Source: Sphingomonas sp. 3P27F8 (GTDB lineage: Bacteria; Pseudomonadota; Alphaproteobacteria; Sphingomonadales; Sphingomonadaceae). Taken from it: 64,000 nt of DNA. Shown piece after piece: positions 37,189 to 45,765 of the stretch. The stretch is from the NCBI RefSeq assembly GCF_005502745.1, contig NZ_SCNL01000009.1, positions 1-64,000 of the forward strand, read 5' to 3'. A program made the translations under genes and the position numbers. The notes under the pieces are model-generated. The model made no database searches. It was not told where the DNA came from and saw only the letters and a program-made list of their open reading frames with translations. Numbering within the stretch: position 1 is the first letter of the stretch; each line of letters begins with the position of its first letter.

Positions 37189-37853
37189 CGGTGGCATTTC
37201 GGGCGGCGATCTTCGATCTGGACGGCGTGTTGGTGGATAGCGCCAGGCTGCACTTCGTCGCGTGGAAAAGGATCGCGGACGAACTTGGCGTTCCGTTCAC
37301 CGAGCATGAGAATGAGGCGCTGAAAGGCGTCGATCGCATGGGATCGCTCGACCATATCCTGGCGCTGGGCGGAATAACGCGCACGGCGACCGAAAAGGAC
37401 GAGCTCGCCGCGCGCAAGAACGGCTTTTACCTCGAAGCGCTTGAAACAATGGGCCGAAACGATGTGTTGCCTGGCGCGCGTGCGCTGCTGACGGCTGCAC
37501 GCGGCGCAGGATTGGCGCTGGCGGTGGCGTCTGCCAGCCGCAACGCGACCGCGGTGCTCGCGCGCGTGGGGCTGCTCGACGCGTTCGATTTCGTGGCCGA
37601 CGCGGCCGCGATCGCCCTGTCCAAGCCTGCACCGGATATCTTCCTGGCATGCGCCGACGCGCTGACCACGCCGGCTGCGGCCTGTGTCGGCTTCGAGGAT
37701 GCCGCCGCAGGGGTCGCCGCGATCAAAGCCGCCGGCATGACGGCGGTCGGGATTGGCGATCCGATCGTTCTCGCCGCTGCCGACCGGGTCTATGAGTCGA
37801 CGGCAGCCGTCGATTTCGCGGCGGTGCTGCGGTTGGCGCCGGAAGGCGCCTAG
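37185..37853 (+). CDS. pgmB: Beta-phosphoglucomutase
   Basis: This 222-aa HAD-superfamily mutase converts beta-glucose-1-phosphate to glucose-6-phosphate. The nucleophile motif IFDLDGVLVDSARLHFVAWKRIADELG (Asp-x-Asp) is at about 9-15. The cap has ALKGVDRMGSLDHIL and the core GARALLTAARGAGLALAVASAS, SKPAPDIFL and CVGFEDAAAGVAAIKAAGM. The GTG start overlaps the GH65 stop (GTGA), so the two are translationally coupled. Its stop overlaps that of the convergent LacI gene in a shared CTAG. Together with the MFS transporter and receptor it completes a disaccharide-phosphorolysis path. Confidence 0.9.
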   Translation: MTVAFRAAIFDLDGVLVDSARLHFVAWKRIADELGVPFTEHENEALKGVDRMGSLDHILALGGITRTATEKDELAARKNGFYLEALETMGRNDVLPGARALLTAARGAGLALAVASASRNATAVLARVGLLDAFDFVADAAAIALSKPAPDIFLACADALTTPAAACVGFEDAAAGVAAIKAAGMTAVGIGDPIVLAAADRVYESTAAVDFAAVLRLAPEGA

Positions 37854-38845
37854 GTTTCGCGGACGATCAGCCGGGTCGGCAGGACGCTCGACCTCGGCTT
37901 TCCTCCCTCGAGTATCTGCATCAGTTTTTCCACCAGCAGCGCTCCCGCCAGATGCGTTTCCTGTTCGATGGTGGTGATCGCGGGTGTAAAATGCGCCGCA
38001 GGCGGGATGTCGTTATAGCCGCACAGCGAATAATCGCGTGCGGCCTCAAGCCCGATTTCGCGAAAGGCGGCAATGACAGCCATCGCGGCCGTGTCCGAAA
38101 AAGCGAACACCGCATCCGGCGGTGGCGCCTTGTCGCGCAGCCGCTGCGCTACGCCTTGAAAGGTTGAGGCATAGGCCATCTGCTCCGCCGCCAGATGCTC
38201 GAGCGTGACGCCGGGATGATCGGCGGCGATTTCACGCAGGCCGGCCAGACGCATCTCGATCTCGGTATGAGCGGTGTTGCCGACGAACATCCAGCGACGT
38301 GCGCCACGCTCGACGAATAACTCGCCCGCCAGTCTGCCGCCAAGACGGTTGTCGCTGCCGACCGCGCAATAAGGCTCGGCCGGATCGACGCCGCCCCATA
38401 CCACGAACGGTGCGCCAGCGCGCGCCAGGTCACGCAGCATCAGCCCTCTCGCACCCTGGCCGAGGAATATGAACCCGTCCGCAACCCGCGAACTGACAAG
38501 GTCGATATGGCTCTGCGCATCCGTAAGATTGGGCGGCGACAGCAGCAGATCCTGATTGCGCACCGACAGCGCCTCCGACACGCCCGCCAGTAACTCGAAG
38601 ATGAACGGATCAGCGATGCGGCCGGCGCGATGCGAGGCAAGGTCCAGCACCACGGCGATCGTATCGTTGCGCGCCTGCCGCAGCTTCTGCGCGTTCCGGT
38701 TGATCGCATAGCCATTTTCGCGCGCGACGCGCAGCACGCGCTCTCGCGTTTCCTCGTTGACCAGCGGGCTGTTGTTCAGGACGCGCGACACCGTAGGCTT
38801 GGAGACGTTCGCCAGCCGGGCGATATCGCCCATATTCACGTCCAT
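37850..38845 (-). CDS. LacI-family transcriptional regulator
   Basis: The protein is 331 aa from ATG 38845 (a downstream ATG at 38833 and upstream GTG/TTG codons are possible). The helix-turn-helix is MGDIARLANVSKPTVSRVLNNSPLVNEETRERVLRVARENGY, followed by the hinge and a periplasmic-binding-like domain (TIAVVLDLASHRAGRIADPFIFELLAG...YNDIPPAAHFTPAITTIEQ). It probably represses the sugar locus until an inducer such as the disaccharide or a phosphosugar binds. A 12-base perfect palindrome, GAAACCGGTTTC, lies 60 bases ahead of its start. It is convergent with pgmB. Confidence 0.87.
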   Translation of the reverse strand: MDVNMGDIARLANVSKPTVSRVLNNSPLVNEETRERVLRVARENGYAINRNAQKLRQARNDTIAVVLDLASHRAGRIADPFIFELLAGVSEALSVRNQDLLLSPPNLTDAQSHIDLVSSRVADGFIFLGQGARGLMLRDLARAGAPFVVWGGVDPAEPYCAVGSDNRLGGRLAGELFVERGARRWMFVGNTAHTEIEMRLAGLREIAADHPGVTLEHLAAEQMAYASTFQGVAQRLRDKAPPPDAVFAFSDTAAMAVIAAFREIGLEAARDYSLCGYNDIPPAAHFTPAITTIEQETHLAGALLVEKLMQILEGGKPRSSVLPTRLIVRET

Positions 38846-38904
38846 GCCGCGCCGACGCGTCAATATTCTCACTCCCGATAGCGGGGGCTCACGCCGAAGC
38901 CGTT

Positions 38905-38916
38905 GAAACCGGTTTC
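38905..38916. promoter_or_regulatory. LacI-type palindrome upstream of the LacI gene
   Basis: GAAACCGGTTTC is a perfect 12-base palindrome with a central CG, the usual LacI-family operator style. It lies about 60 bases ahead of the LacI start and in the divergent leader of the TonB receptor, so autoregulation is the simple reading. Confidence 0.5.
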
Positions 38917-39115
38917 GCGATCACCGCCGCCGTGGCCGCTTGCCACTTTGCACGTGAGGGTAGGCTGGGGAAGGCCGTCGGCGCAACGTCAAGGCGCGCC
39001 GATGCGCGGTTTCCGTGCGTGTCGACGATTGCGAAACGCACTCTCTGACGAGGGGCCGCCGCATTGGTTTCATCCGCAGTGTTGCATCGGAGCAACGCAT
39101 CTCGCCGATGTAAAA

Positions 39116-39138
39116 TATATAACTATTTGTTATATAAT
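39116..39138 (+). promoter_or_regulatory. AT-rich inverted repeat with -10 box before the TonB-receptor gene
   Basis: Perfect eight-base arms TATATAAC / GTTATATA around TATTT occupy 39116-39136. The TATAAT at 39133-39138 is an exact -10 consensus overlapping the second arm. No convincing -35 (TTGACA-like) lies 17 bases upstream, so an activator or a non-standard promoter is possible. Confidence 0.45.
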
Positions 39139-39173
39139 GCTTATCTTCAGGTAATGGAGTTGCAACATTTTAT

Positions 39174-39187
39174 TGAAATGCAATTCA
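39174..39187. promoter_or_regulatory. Second copy of the TGAWWTGCAWWTCA operator
   Basis: TGAAATGCAATTCA lies 64 bases before the receptor ATG and about 35 bases after the TATAAT, a place where a repressor could block elongation. It shares its core with 34957-34968 between the MFS and GH65 genes. Confidence 0.5.
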
Positions 39188-39251
39188 GTGAGGCGTAGAT
39201 CCTGTGCCAGGACGCGTGTCGAAAAGGATGCGTCCGCCGCAGGAGAGGAAT

Positions 39252-41558
39252 ATGACGTCGTCGCGCCATCGTAAATTCATCGCCGTTTCGGGCTTCGCCG
39301 TCGCGATGGTCCTTGCCAACGGAGCATCGGCACAGGACGCGACGACGGCCCCGGTCGCGGCGCAGGACGCCGGAAATTCTGCCGCTATGGACGACATCGT
39401 CGTCACCGGCCGCCCGGCTGGCAGCGGGATCAACAAGCTCGAGGCGGGCTATTCGATCACCACCATATCCGCCGACGACATCAAGCTGCAGGCGCCGAAA
39501 AGCGCAGGCGATGTGCTGAAATCGATCCCGGGCGTCTGGGTCGAAAGCTCGGGCGGCGTCGGCACCTCGAACGTCTTCGTGCGCGGCATCCCCAGCACCG
39601 GCGACGCGCCGTTCGTCACGATGCAGTTCAACGGCATTCCGGTGTACGGCGCCAGCAGCCTGTCGTTCATGGACCAGACCGGCATGGTTCGCATCGACGA
39701 CACGATCGAGGGAATCGAAGGCGTGAACGGCGGTCCGGGATCATTGTTCTCGGACGGTCAGCCAGGCCTCACCACCAACCTGCGGCTGCGTGAGGGAGGC
39801 GAGCAGATGCACGGCAGCCTCAGCGCTTCCGTCACCGATTACAGCGCCTATCGGGTCGACGGCTATCTGAGCGGCAAGATCGCGACTGACACATATTATA
39901 TGGTCGGTGGTTACCTCTCTCGTGGCGACACGGTGCGGCGCGCAGGCTTCGACACCGAGAAGGGCGGGCAGATCACCGCCAACGTCACCCACAAGTTCGA
40001 CCGAGGCAGCATCAACGTGTTCGCCCGCTACACCGACGATCATGGCGAATGGTTCCTGCCGTTCGCCGCGGGCGTTCCGGGCGTCGACCTGGGCACGTAC
40101 AACCAGCTCAGCCAGTATTCGCGCTATGCGACGATCATCGTTCCGGGCAGCGCCGGCAGCGGCGCCACCCAGAATGTGGATTTGAACGGCGGGCGCGGCT
40201 GGAAGGGCGTCGTCTCCGGGGTCAACCTGAATTACGATTTCGGCGGCGGCCTCTCCTTTGCCGACCGCTTCGGATTCTCCAGTGGCACGCTGCAGACGAT
40301 GGGCCTCGTGCCCGCCGGTGCCGGTGCGGTGACGGTGGCGACGGCGCTCGCCTCCTCGGGCAATCCGGGCCAGACGGCGGTGCACACCATCAACACCGGT
40401 CAAACCCTCGCCCCGACCGACTATGTGCAGCAGTTCGGCGCCTGGGTGGTGGAAAAGAAGCTCCGCAACATCTCGAACGAGGCGGTGGTGACCTTCAAGA
40501 GCGGCGCCAACACGCTCAATCTGGGATATTACTTCTCACACTTCTCCTCCACCGACGCGTGGAGCCTGGGCGCGAACCGCTGGATGCAGGTCGGCGGCTC
40601 TCGCGATCTCGTCGATCTGGATAACGGCCCGCTCAGCAGCTTTGCGATCGCGGATTACGGGCGGGCAGACGTCAACGCGATCTACCTGTCCGACTCACTC
40701 AACATCACCGACGCGCTGCGCATCGATGCCGGCGTGAGGCATCAGTGGACGAACATCAAGTTCAACATCCAGGGCAACGGCCTTCCCGATTATGCCCGCA
40801 TCGAGCGGCAGGCTACCCCGTGGACGGTGGGCCTCAACTATCGCGCGACCAGCACGCTGGATGTCTATGCGCGCGTTTCCCAGGGTTATCACTCCCCCTC
40901 GTTCGACGACGTTCGTTCGCAGCTTGGCAACACTGGCCCACGGCTCGACCTGAACTGGAGCGTTCGGTCGTACGAAGGCGGCGTGAAGTATCGCGATCGC
41001 GGCCTTTCGCTCGCGCTGACCGGCTTCTACGACGAGGTGGAAGGCGCGGTATATAACGATGTCGGCGTGCCGCCGCAGATCGCCGGTTCCCGAACCAAGG
41101 GCGTGGAATTCGATGCCTCCTGGCAACATGCCAGCGGCTTCGGCGTGGTCGGCAATGCGGTGCTGGAGGATGCGAGCACGCACACACCGGCGATCCCGGC
41201 GTTCGATGGCAAGCGTGCGCAGCGTATCCCCTCGTATCAGGTGCGCGTCACGCCGACTTACACGCTTACCGCTTCCGACACGTCGGATATCACCCTCTAC
41301 GGCACGTTCGAGGCGATCGGTAAGCGCTACAGCGACCTCCTGAACCTGCAGGCGCTGCCCGCCTATCAGACGCTGAGCGCCGGCCTGAAGGCGCGGGTCG
41401 ATGGCTTCACGCTTCAGATCGCCGGCGACAATCTCACCAACTCACACGGCCTGACCGAAGGAAATCCGCGCTTCCTGGCCGGGCCGGGTGCCGCCATCCC
41501 CGATGTGCGCCCCATTTTCGGCCGGTCATATCGGGTAACCGTCGGCTACGCGTTCTGA
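39252..41558 (+). CDS. TonB-dependent receptor of the disaccharide locus
   Basis: The protein is 768 aa from ATG 39252, which AGGAGAGGAA precedes. It has a signal peptide ending ANGASA, then a TonB-box-like DDIVVTGRPAG and plug domain (TTISADDIKLQAPKSAGDVLKSIPGVWVESSGG...VFVRGIPSTG). A 22-strand-type barrel ends in YRVTVGYAF with terminal Phe. It should import a substrate too large or scarce for porins with TonB energy. The LacI/GH65 locus makes an alpha-glucoside the natural guess; the ligand is otherwise not readable. A clear hairpin terminator follows. Confidence 0.88.
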   Translation: MTSSRHRKFIAVSGFAVAMVLANGASAQDATTAPVAAQDAGNSAAMDDIVVTGRPAGSGINKLEAGYSITTISADDIKLQAPKSAGDVLKSIPGVWVESSGGVGTSNVFVRGIPSTGDAPFVTMQFNGIPVYGASSLSFMDQTGMVRIDDTIEGIEGVNGGPGSLFSDGQPGLTTNLRLREGGEQMHGSLSASVTDYSAYRVDGYLSGKIATDTYYMVGGYLSRGDTVRRAGFDTEKGGQITANVTHKFDRGSINVFARYTDDHGEWFLPFAAGVPGVDLGTYNQLSQYSRYATIIVPGSAGSGATQNVDLNGGRGWKGVVSGVNLNYDFGGGLSFADRFGFSSGTLQTMGLVPAGAGAVTVATALASSGNPGQTAVHTINTGQTLAPTDYVQQFGAWVVEKKLRNISNEAVVTFKSGANTLNLGYYFSHFSSTDAWSLGANRWMQVGGSRDLVDLDNGPLSSFAIADYGRADVNAIYLSDSLNITDALRIDAGVRHQWTNIKFNIQGNGLPDYARIERQATPWTVGLNYRATSTLDVYARVSQGYHSPSFDDVRSQLGNTGPRLDLNWSVRSYEGGVKYRDRGLSLALTGFYDEVEGAVYNDVGVPPQIAGSRTKGVEFDASWQHASGFGVVGNAVLEDASTHTPAIPAFDGKRAQRIPSYQVRVTPTYTLTASDTSDITLYGTFEAIGKRYSDLLNLQALPAYQTLSAGLKARVDGFTLQIAGDNLTNSHGLTEGNPRFLAGPGAAIPDVRPIFGRSYRVTVGYAF

Positions 41559-41565
41559 TTGCTCA

Positions 41566-41590
41566 AGGGCCGGGTGGCGCGCCCGGCCCT
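41566..41590 (+). terminator. Hairpin terminator after the TonB-receptor gene
   Basis: Nine-base perfect arms AGGGCCGGG / CCCGGCCCT with a seven-base loop begin eight bases after the receptor stop; no strong T run follows. Confidence 0.6.
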
Positions 41591-41732
41591 GTCTCGTAAG
41601 CGACGACCGATCGAGGGCTCGCTGCCGCAGCGGACAGCGGAATCGCGCCTGCGGACAGAATTCGTCGGGTCATCCGTGTTCGAGCAAGCGCCTCCGGGCC
41701 ATCGTTAGTGCCGGGCCGCCCGCGCGCTAACC

Positions 41733-42494
41733 TCACTGCGCCGTCATCCCGCCATCGACGACGAACTCGGCGCCGGTCACATAACTAGCCTCGTCCGACG
41801 CGAGAAAAAGCACGCAGTTTGCGATCTCTTCCGGCTTGCCCATCCGTGCCATCGGCACCATCGTCGCTACCCGCTGGCGCTGCTCTTCGGGATCGGGCGC
41901 GGCGAGAGGCGCCGTCATCGCGGTTTCGATCATGCCGGGATGGACGCTGTTGACGCGGATGCCGTCCCTGGCCGTCTCCATTGCCAGCGCCTTGCCGAAC
42001 AGGCGCACCCCAGCCTTGCTCGCGCCATAAGCATGCGTCCGCGCGAGACCGACGATCCCGCCGACCGACGAGATGTTGACGATCGACCCGCCGTTCCCGG
42101 CCTCTCGCATTGCGGCGACCGCCTCGCGCATGCCCAGGAAGGCGCTCGTCATGTTGACCTCCATCTGTCTGGAAAAGCGCTCCAGCGACATTTCCTCGAT
42201 CGGATAAAGGATCGCCACGCCCGCGTTGTTGACCAGAATGTCCAGCCGCCCGCGATCATCGACAATGCGGCGCACCGCATCGGCCCACCCGGTTTCGGAG
42301 GTGGCATCATGCGCAAGTCCGACCGCGTTCTCGCCGATTTCGGCCGCCCGCGCCCGCGCGCCCACCTCGTCCACGTCGCCGAGATAGACGATCGCCCCTT
42401 CCTGCGACAGACGCCGGGCGATGGCCTGGCCGATCCCCCCGACCGAACCGGCGCCGGTTACCAGCGCCACTTTGCCCTCGACCCGTCCCGTCAT
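41733..42494 (-). CDS. SDR-family oxidoreductase
   Basis: This 253-aa classical short-chain dehydrogenase has cofactor motif TGAGSVGGIGQA, NNAGV, catalytic Ser in NISSVGGIVGLARTHA and YGASK, and the C-terminal VTGAEFVVDGGMT. Glycine spacing fits NAD(P)H with Asp in YLGDVDEVG, suggesting NAD. It resembles 3-oxoacyl-ACP-reductase-like or hydroxysteroid-dehydrogenase-like SDRs; the substrate is unknown. ATG 42494 was chosen over 42557 because MTGRVEGKVALVTG is the usual start. It is divergent from the receptor at 42786, suggesting control of both from the 290-base spacer. Confidence 0.85.
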   Translation of the reverse strand: MTGRVEGKVALVTGAGSVGGIGQAIARRLSQEGAIVYLGDVDEVGARARAAEIGENAVGLAHDATSETGWADAVRRIVDDRGRLDILVNNAGVAILYPIEEMSLERFSRQMEVNMTSAFLGMREAVAAMREAGNGGSIVNISSVGGIVGLARTHAYGASKAGVRLFGKALAMETARDGIRVNSVHPGMIETAMTAPLAAPDPEEQRQRVATMVPMARMGKPEEIANCVLFLASDEASYVTGAEFVVDGGMTAQ

Positions 42495-42713
42495 CGTCAA
42501 TCTCCCCTCCGATAAGCCCAGATGCGGTGGTCGATGTTTCGAACACGAAAACGCCACCGTCGCCGCACCCCGCCCTTTCTGATCCTGCTCAGCCGCGTGG
42601 AATGCCGAGCAACATGATTATATCACGAACATCATAAATCTCCGGGCTCGCGACGCAATGAGGTGTTTTTCGCAATGCCCCGATCGACGTGATCGCACGA
42701 TCCCAAATAGAAA

Positions 42714-42742
42714 TTGACATGCGTGCGATAAAAACGTTAACC
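42714..42742 (+). promoter_or_regulatory. Possible promoter of the second TonB-receptor gene
   Basis: TTGACA at 42714-42719 and TTAACC at 42737-42742 are 17 bases apart and 44 bases ahead of the ATG. The -35 is exact but the -10 is weak. The rest of the 290-base spacer shows no clear repeat. Confidence 0.4.
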
Positions 42743-42785
42743 CCCGCGCAATCAGACTGAAAGATCTGCTTTTAGGGAGGGGAAC

Positions 42786-45107
42786 ATGGCCATACTGCGT
42801 ATGGGGCAGGCGGGCTTTTGCCTGTCGAAATCCAATGACATTTCCGGCCGCGCGGCACGCGGATTACTCCTCTGCGCGGCGGCGCCGCTAGTGCTGGCGC
42901 TGACGCCCGCCGCCTTGGCACAGACGGCGGCGCCTCCCCCGGCCGATAGCGTTGCCGCCGCGCAACCTTTGGCGGCGGCGAATGAGCCGGGCGACGTCAT
43001 CGTCACCGCGCGTCAGCGCTCCGAAACGCTGGCGACGACCCCCCTCTCCGTCAGCGCGATCTCGCCGACGCAGCTGGAAAATACCAACGCGCTGACGATC
43101 CAGGATGTCAGCGGCTCGATCCCCAATCTCGTGATCCAGCAGGTCGGGGCGGGCGCCTCGGCCGCCGCGATCGCGATCCGCGGTGTCGTCTTCGCCGATA
43201 TCGAAAAGTCGTTTGACCCCGCCGTCGGCGTGCTGGTCGATGGCGTCTTCATCGGCACGAACACAGGGCAGTTGCTCGATTTCTTCGATATCGGCAGCCT
43301 TGAAGTTCTGCGCGGACCGCAAGGCACGCTCTTCGGCCGCAACACGATCGGCGGCGTCATCAACATCCGTCGCACGCGCCCGACGGGCGAGTTCGGCGGC
43401 AAGGGTGAAGTCACGTTCGGCAATTACGGGCTGTTCCAGGCGAAGGGCGTGCTGAACGTGCCGATCATCAAGGATGTGCTGGCGGTGAAGCTGTTCGAGC
43501 AGCACACCCACAGCGACGGCTATTACTACAACGTAACCTTCAAGCGCAGCGAACCGGGCATAACTTCGGACAATTTCGGCGCCGCTTTCCTTTTCACGCC
43601 AGCACCGAATTTCGAAGCGTTGCTTACAGTCGAGAAACAGACCCAACGCGGGCACACCGTCAATTCTTCCGGTAGCACGACCGGCGATCTCGTCTGCCTC
43701 GTCGCGCCCGCCAATCAGTGCAATCGCAACCTAACTACTGATCTATATACCACCTTCACCGAGTTCGATAATCCGACGCGCTATTCATCTCCGGCAGCTA
43801 CGCTGGAGATGAATTGGAACGTCAGCGACGATGTGAAGCTCACGTCGATCACCGGCTGGCGCAAGAGCAACGAATCCTTCTACCAGGATTTCGACGGCAC
43901 GTCGGCGCAGCTATATGAAACGATACGTGACCAATTTTATCGGCAGTTCTCGCAAGAGTTGCGCGTTTCCGCAAAAGTTAGCGAAACGTTCGATTTCGTG
44001 TCCGGCCTTTATTATTTCGATAATCGCTATACCAATCACCAGACCACCTTCCTCGGCCCGATCTTAGGCGGCACCACAGCCAATCAGTTCGCAGAACAAA
44101 ACTCGAAATCATATGCGGCGTATCTTGACGCCAACTGGGCCTTTGCCGATCACTTCCGCGTGACTGTCGGCGGTCGATACACGAAAGACTCCAAAACGTT
44201 CCGCAACCGTTTCCCCGGCGCGTTCGACGTTTCGGCGAGCAAGGACTGGAGCAAGTTCACACCAAAGATTTCAGTCGACTATCGCCCCAATGAACAGGTG
44301 ATGTTCTATGCCTCCTATTCGCGCGGTTATCGCGCGGGCGGATTCAACGGGCGAGCCACTTCAGTCGCCACGTCGCAGCAATCCTACGATCCGGAGACGG
44401 TGGACAGCTACGAAGGCGGCATCAAGACGCAGTTCTTCGACCGCAAGCTCTCGTTCAACATCGCGGCGTTCAAGACCAAATATGACAATAAGCAGGAATC
44501 GATCATCCGCCGCACGCCACCGGGATCGCCGAACGCGAGCGAAACTGTGGTGGCGAACGTCGCCTCTGCATCGATCAAGGGGATCGAGGCGGACTTCACG
44601 GCACGCCCTGTCCGGGGCCTGTCGCTGAACGGCTCCGTCGGTTTCCTGAAGTCGAACTACAATGACTTTCTGACGCTCAACCCGTTGACGTTGACCCCGA
44701 TCGACTTCTCGGGCCTCAGCCTTACGTTCAACCCGAGCTTCACCGGATCGGTTGGCGGATCATACACCGCCCCGACAGCGATCGGCGACATCACTCTATC
44801 CACCAACTACCGCCATATCTCGACCTATTTCACCGCAATCACGCCTGATCCCTCCAACCCTAACCCGGCTGCGCCGACACTCAACGTCGTCGCCAGCCGA
44901 ACGCGACCGCTGGATCAGTGGGACATGAGCGTTGCGCTTGAGCCCGATCTTGGCACCGGCAACTTCAAGCCGCGGATTAACCTCTATATGCGCAACATAC
45001 TGGACAAGCGCGGGATCGCGGCCAACACGATCGTTCCGGGCCTGTTCAAGTCGCCCAACGCCCGCGAACCGCGGACATATGGTATCGAACTCGGCTTCAG
45101 CTTCTAA
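42786..45107 (+). CDS. TonB-dependent receptor (catabolic region)
   Basis: The protein is 773 aa. A long leader (signal peptide near residues 22-47, ending TPAALAQ) is followed by the TonB-box-like GDVIVTARQRSETL, a plug with PLSVSAISPTQLENTNALTIQDVSGSIPNLVIQQ and VEVLRGPQGTLFGRNTIGGVINI-type sequence (here LEVLRGPQGTLFGRN), and a barrel ending GIELGFSF. The RGPQGTLFGRN type is common in sphingomonad xenobiotic and steroid uptake receptors. AGGGAGGGG precedes the ATG. The VOC, ThuA-like and dead SDR genes follow on the same strand. The substrate is unknown. Confidence 0.88.
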   Translation: MAILRMGQAGFCLSKSNDISGRAARGLLLCAAAPLVLALTPAALAQTAAPPPADSVAAAQPLAAANEPGDVIVTARQRSETLATTPLSVSAISPTQLENTNALTIQDVSGSIPNLVIQQVGAGASAAAIAIRGVVFADIEKSFDPAVGVLVDGVFIGTNTGQLLDFFDIGSLEVLRGPQGTLFGRNTIGGVINIRRTRPTGEFGGKGEVTFGNYGLFQAKGVLNVPIIKDVLAVKLFEQHTHSDGYYYNVTFKRSEPGITSDNFGAAFLFTPAPNFEALLTVEKQTQRGHTVNSSGSTTGDLVCLVAPANQCNRNLTTDLYTTFTEFDNPTRYSSPAATLEMNWNVSDDVKLTSITGWRKSNESFYQDFDGTSAQLYETIRDQFYRQFSQELRVSAKVSETFDFVSGLYYFDNRYTNHQTTFLGPILGGTTANQFAEQNSKSYAAYLDANWAFADHFRVTVGGRYTKDSKTFRNRFPGAFDVSASKDWSKFTPKISVDYRPNEQVMFYASYSRGYRAGGFNGRATSVATSQQSYDPETVDSYEGGIKTQFFDRKLSFNIAAFKTKYDNKQESIIRRTPPGSPNASETVVANVASASIKGIEADFTARPVRGLSLNGSVGFLKSNYNDFLTLNPLTLTPIDFSGLSLTFNPSFTGSVGGSYTAPTAIGDITLSTNYRHISTYFTAITPDPSNPNPAAPTLNVVASRTRPLDQWDMSVALEPDLGTGNFKPRINLYMRNILDKRGIAANTIVPGLFKSPNAREPRTYGIELGFSF

Positions 45108-45195
45108 TGAGCTGACCGGGGAGCGATCGGTGGACAGACGGCGCGGAAAAGGGGGCGCGCCGGCCGTCTGCCGGTCGTTCGACACGAGACAGACT

Positions 45196-45738
45196 ATGAC
45201 GAAAGCCCCAGACGAAGCCGCGATAGTTCAGAATTGCTATGTCGTCCACGACCTGAAGGCGGCATGCGCTCGAATGCATGGGCTATACGGAATAGGCCCC
45301 TTCGTCGGCGGCGGAGAGAACACGCTCGATAATCACATCTACCGCGGAATAAGGACTACTCCGATCATTATCAGAGGGGTGTTCGCCCAGTCGGGTGATC
45401 TGAACCTCGAACTGATCCAAATCCTCTCCCGCGGGCCCGACGCGTTCAACGACATGTTCGCAGAAGGCGCCGAAGGCTTTCATCACAGCGCGGTATTTTG
45501 CTCCGATTACGGCGCTGCGCGTGATAAGTGGATCGCCGCCGGATATTCGATCGCCAGTGAGTTTATAACGGGCTTCGGCGAGCAGATCTGCTATGTCGCC
45601 GCGCGTGCGACGCATGGTCACATGATCGAGCTATACCCGGAAAATGAAATCATCCGCGCAATGTATCGCACCGCGCGAAATGCAGCACAGAACTGGGACG
45701 GGCAGGACCTGATCGTTCCTTGGAGTCGATATGATTGA
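45196..45738 (+). CDS. VOC-fold (glyoxalase/dioxygenase superfamily) protein
   Basis: This 180-aa protein has a vicinal-oxygen-chelate-like pattern. The start NCYVVHDLKAACARMHGLYGIGPFVGG has a candidate ligand His in VVHDL. GFHHSAVFCSDYGAARDKWIAAGY supplies a second His pair, and GHMIELYPENE a Glu. It could bind a divalent metal and act on a catabolic intermediate; the VOC family is too diverse to say more. It lies 88 bases after the receptor and 27 before the ThuA-like gene. Confidence 0.7.
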   Translation: MTKAPDEAAIVQNCYVVHDLKAACARMHGLYGIGPFVGGGENTLDNHIYRGIRTTPIIIRGVFAQSGDLNLELIQILSRGPDAFNDMFAEGAEGFHHSAVFCSDYGAARDKWIAAGYSIASEFITGFGEQICYVAARATHGHMIELYPENEIIRAMYRTARNAAQNWDGQDLIVPWSRYD

Positions 45739-45765
45739 TCGCGACGGGCGGAACCGGGACCAGAA

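Larger units (their letters stand above)
38846..39251. other. Intergenic regulatory region, LacI gene to TonB-receptor gene
   Basis: About 406 bases hold no gene. Besides the operators listed separately there are two smaller dyads: GTTGC-6-GCAAC at 39081-39096 and the palindrome GTTGCAAC at 39159-39166. The part from about 39110 to 39190 is unusually AT-rich for this genome. Confidence 0.5.
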
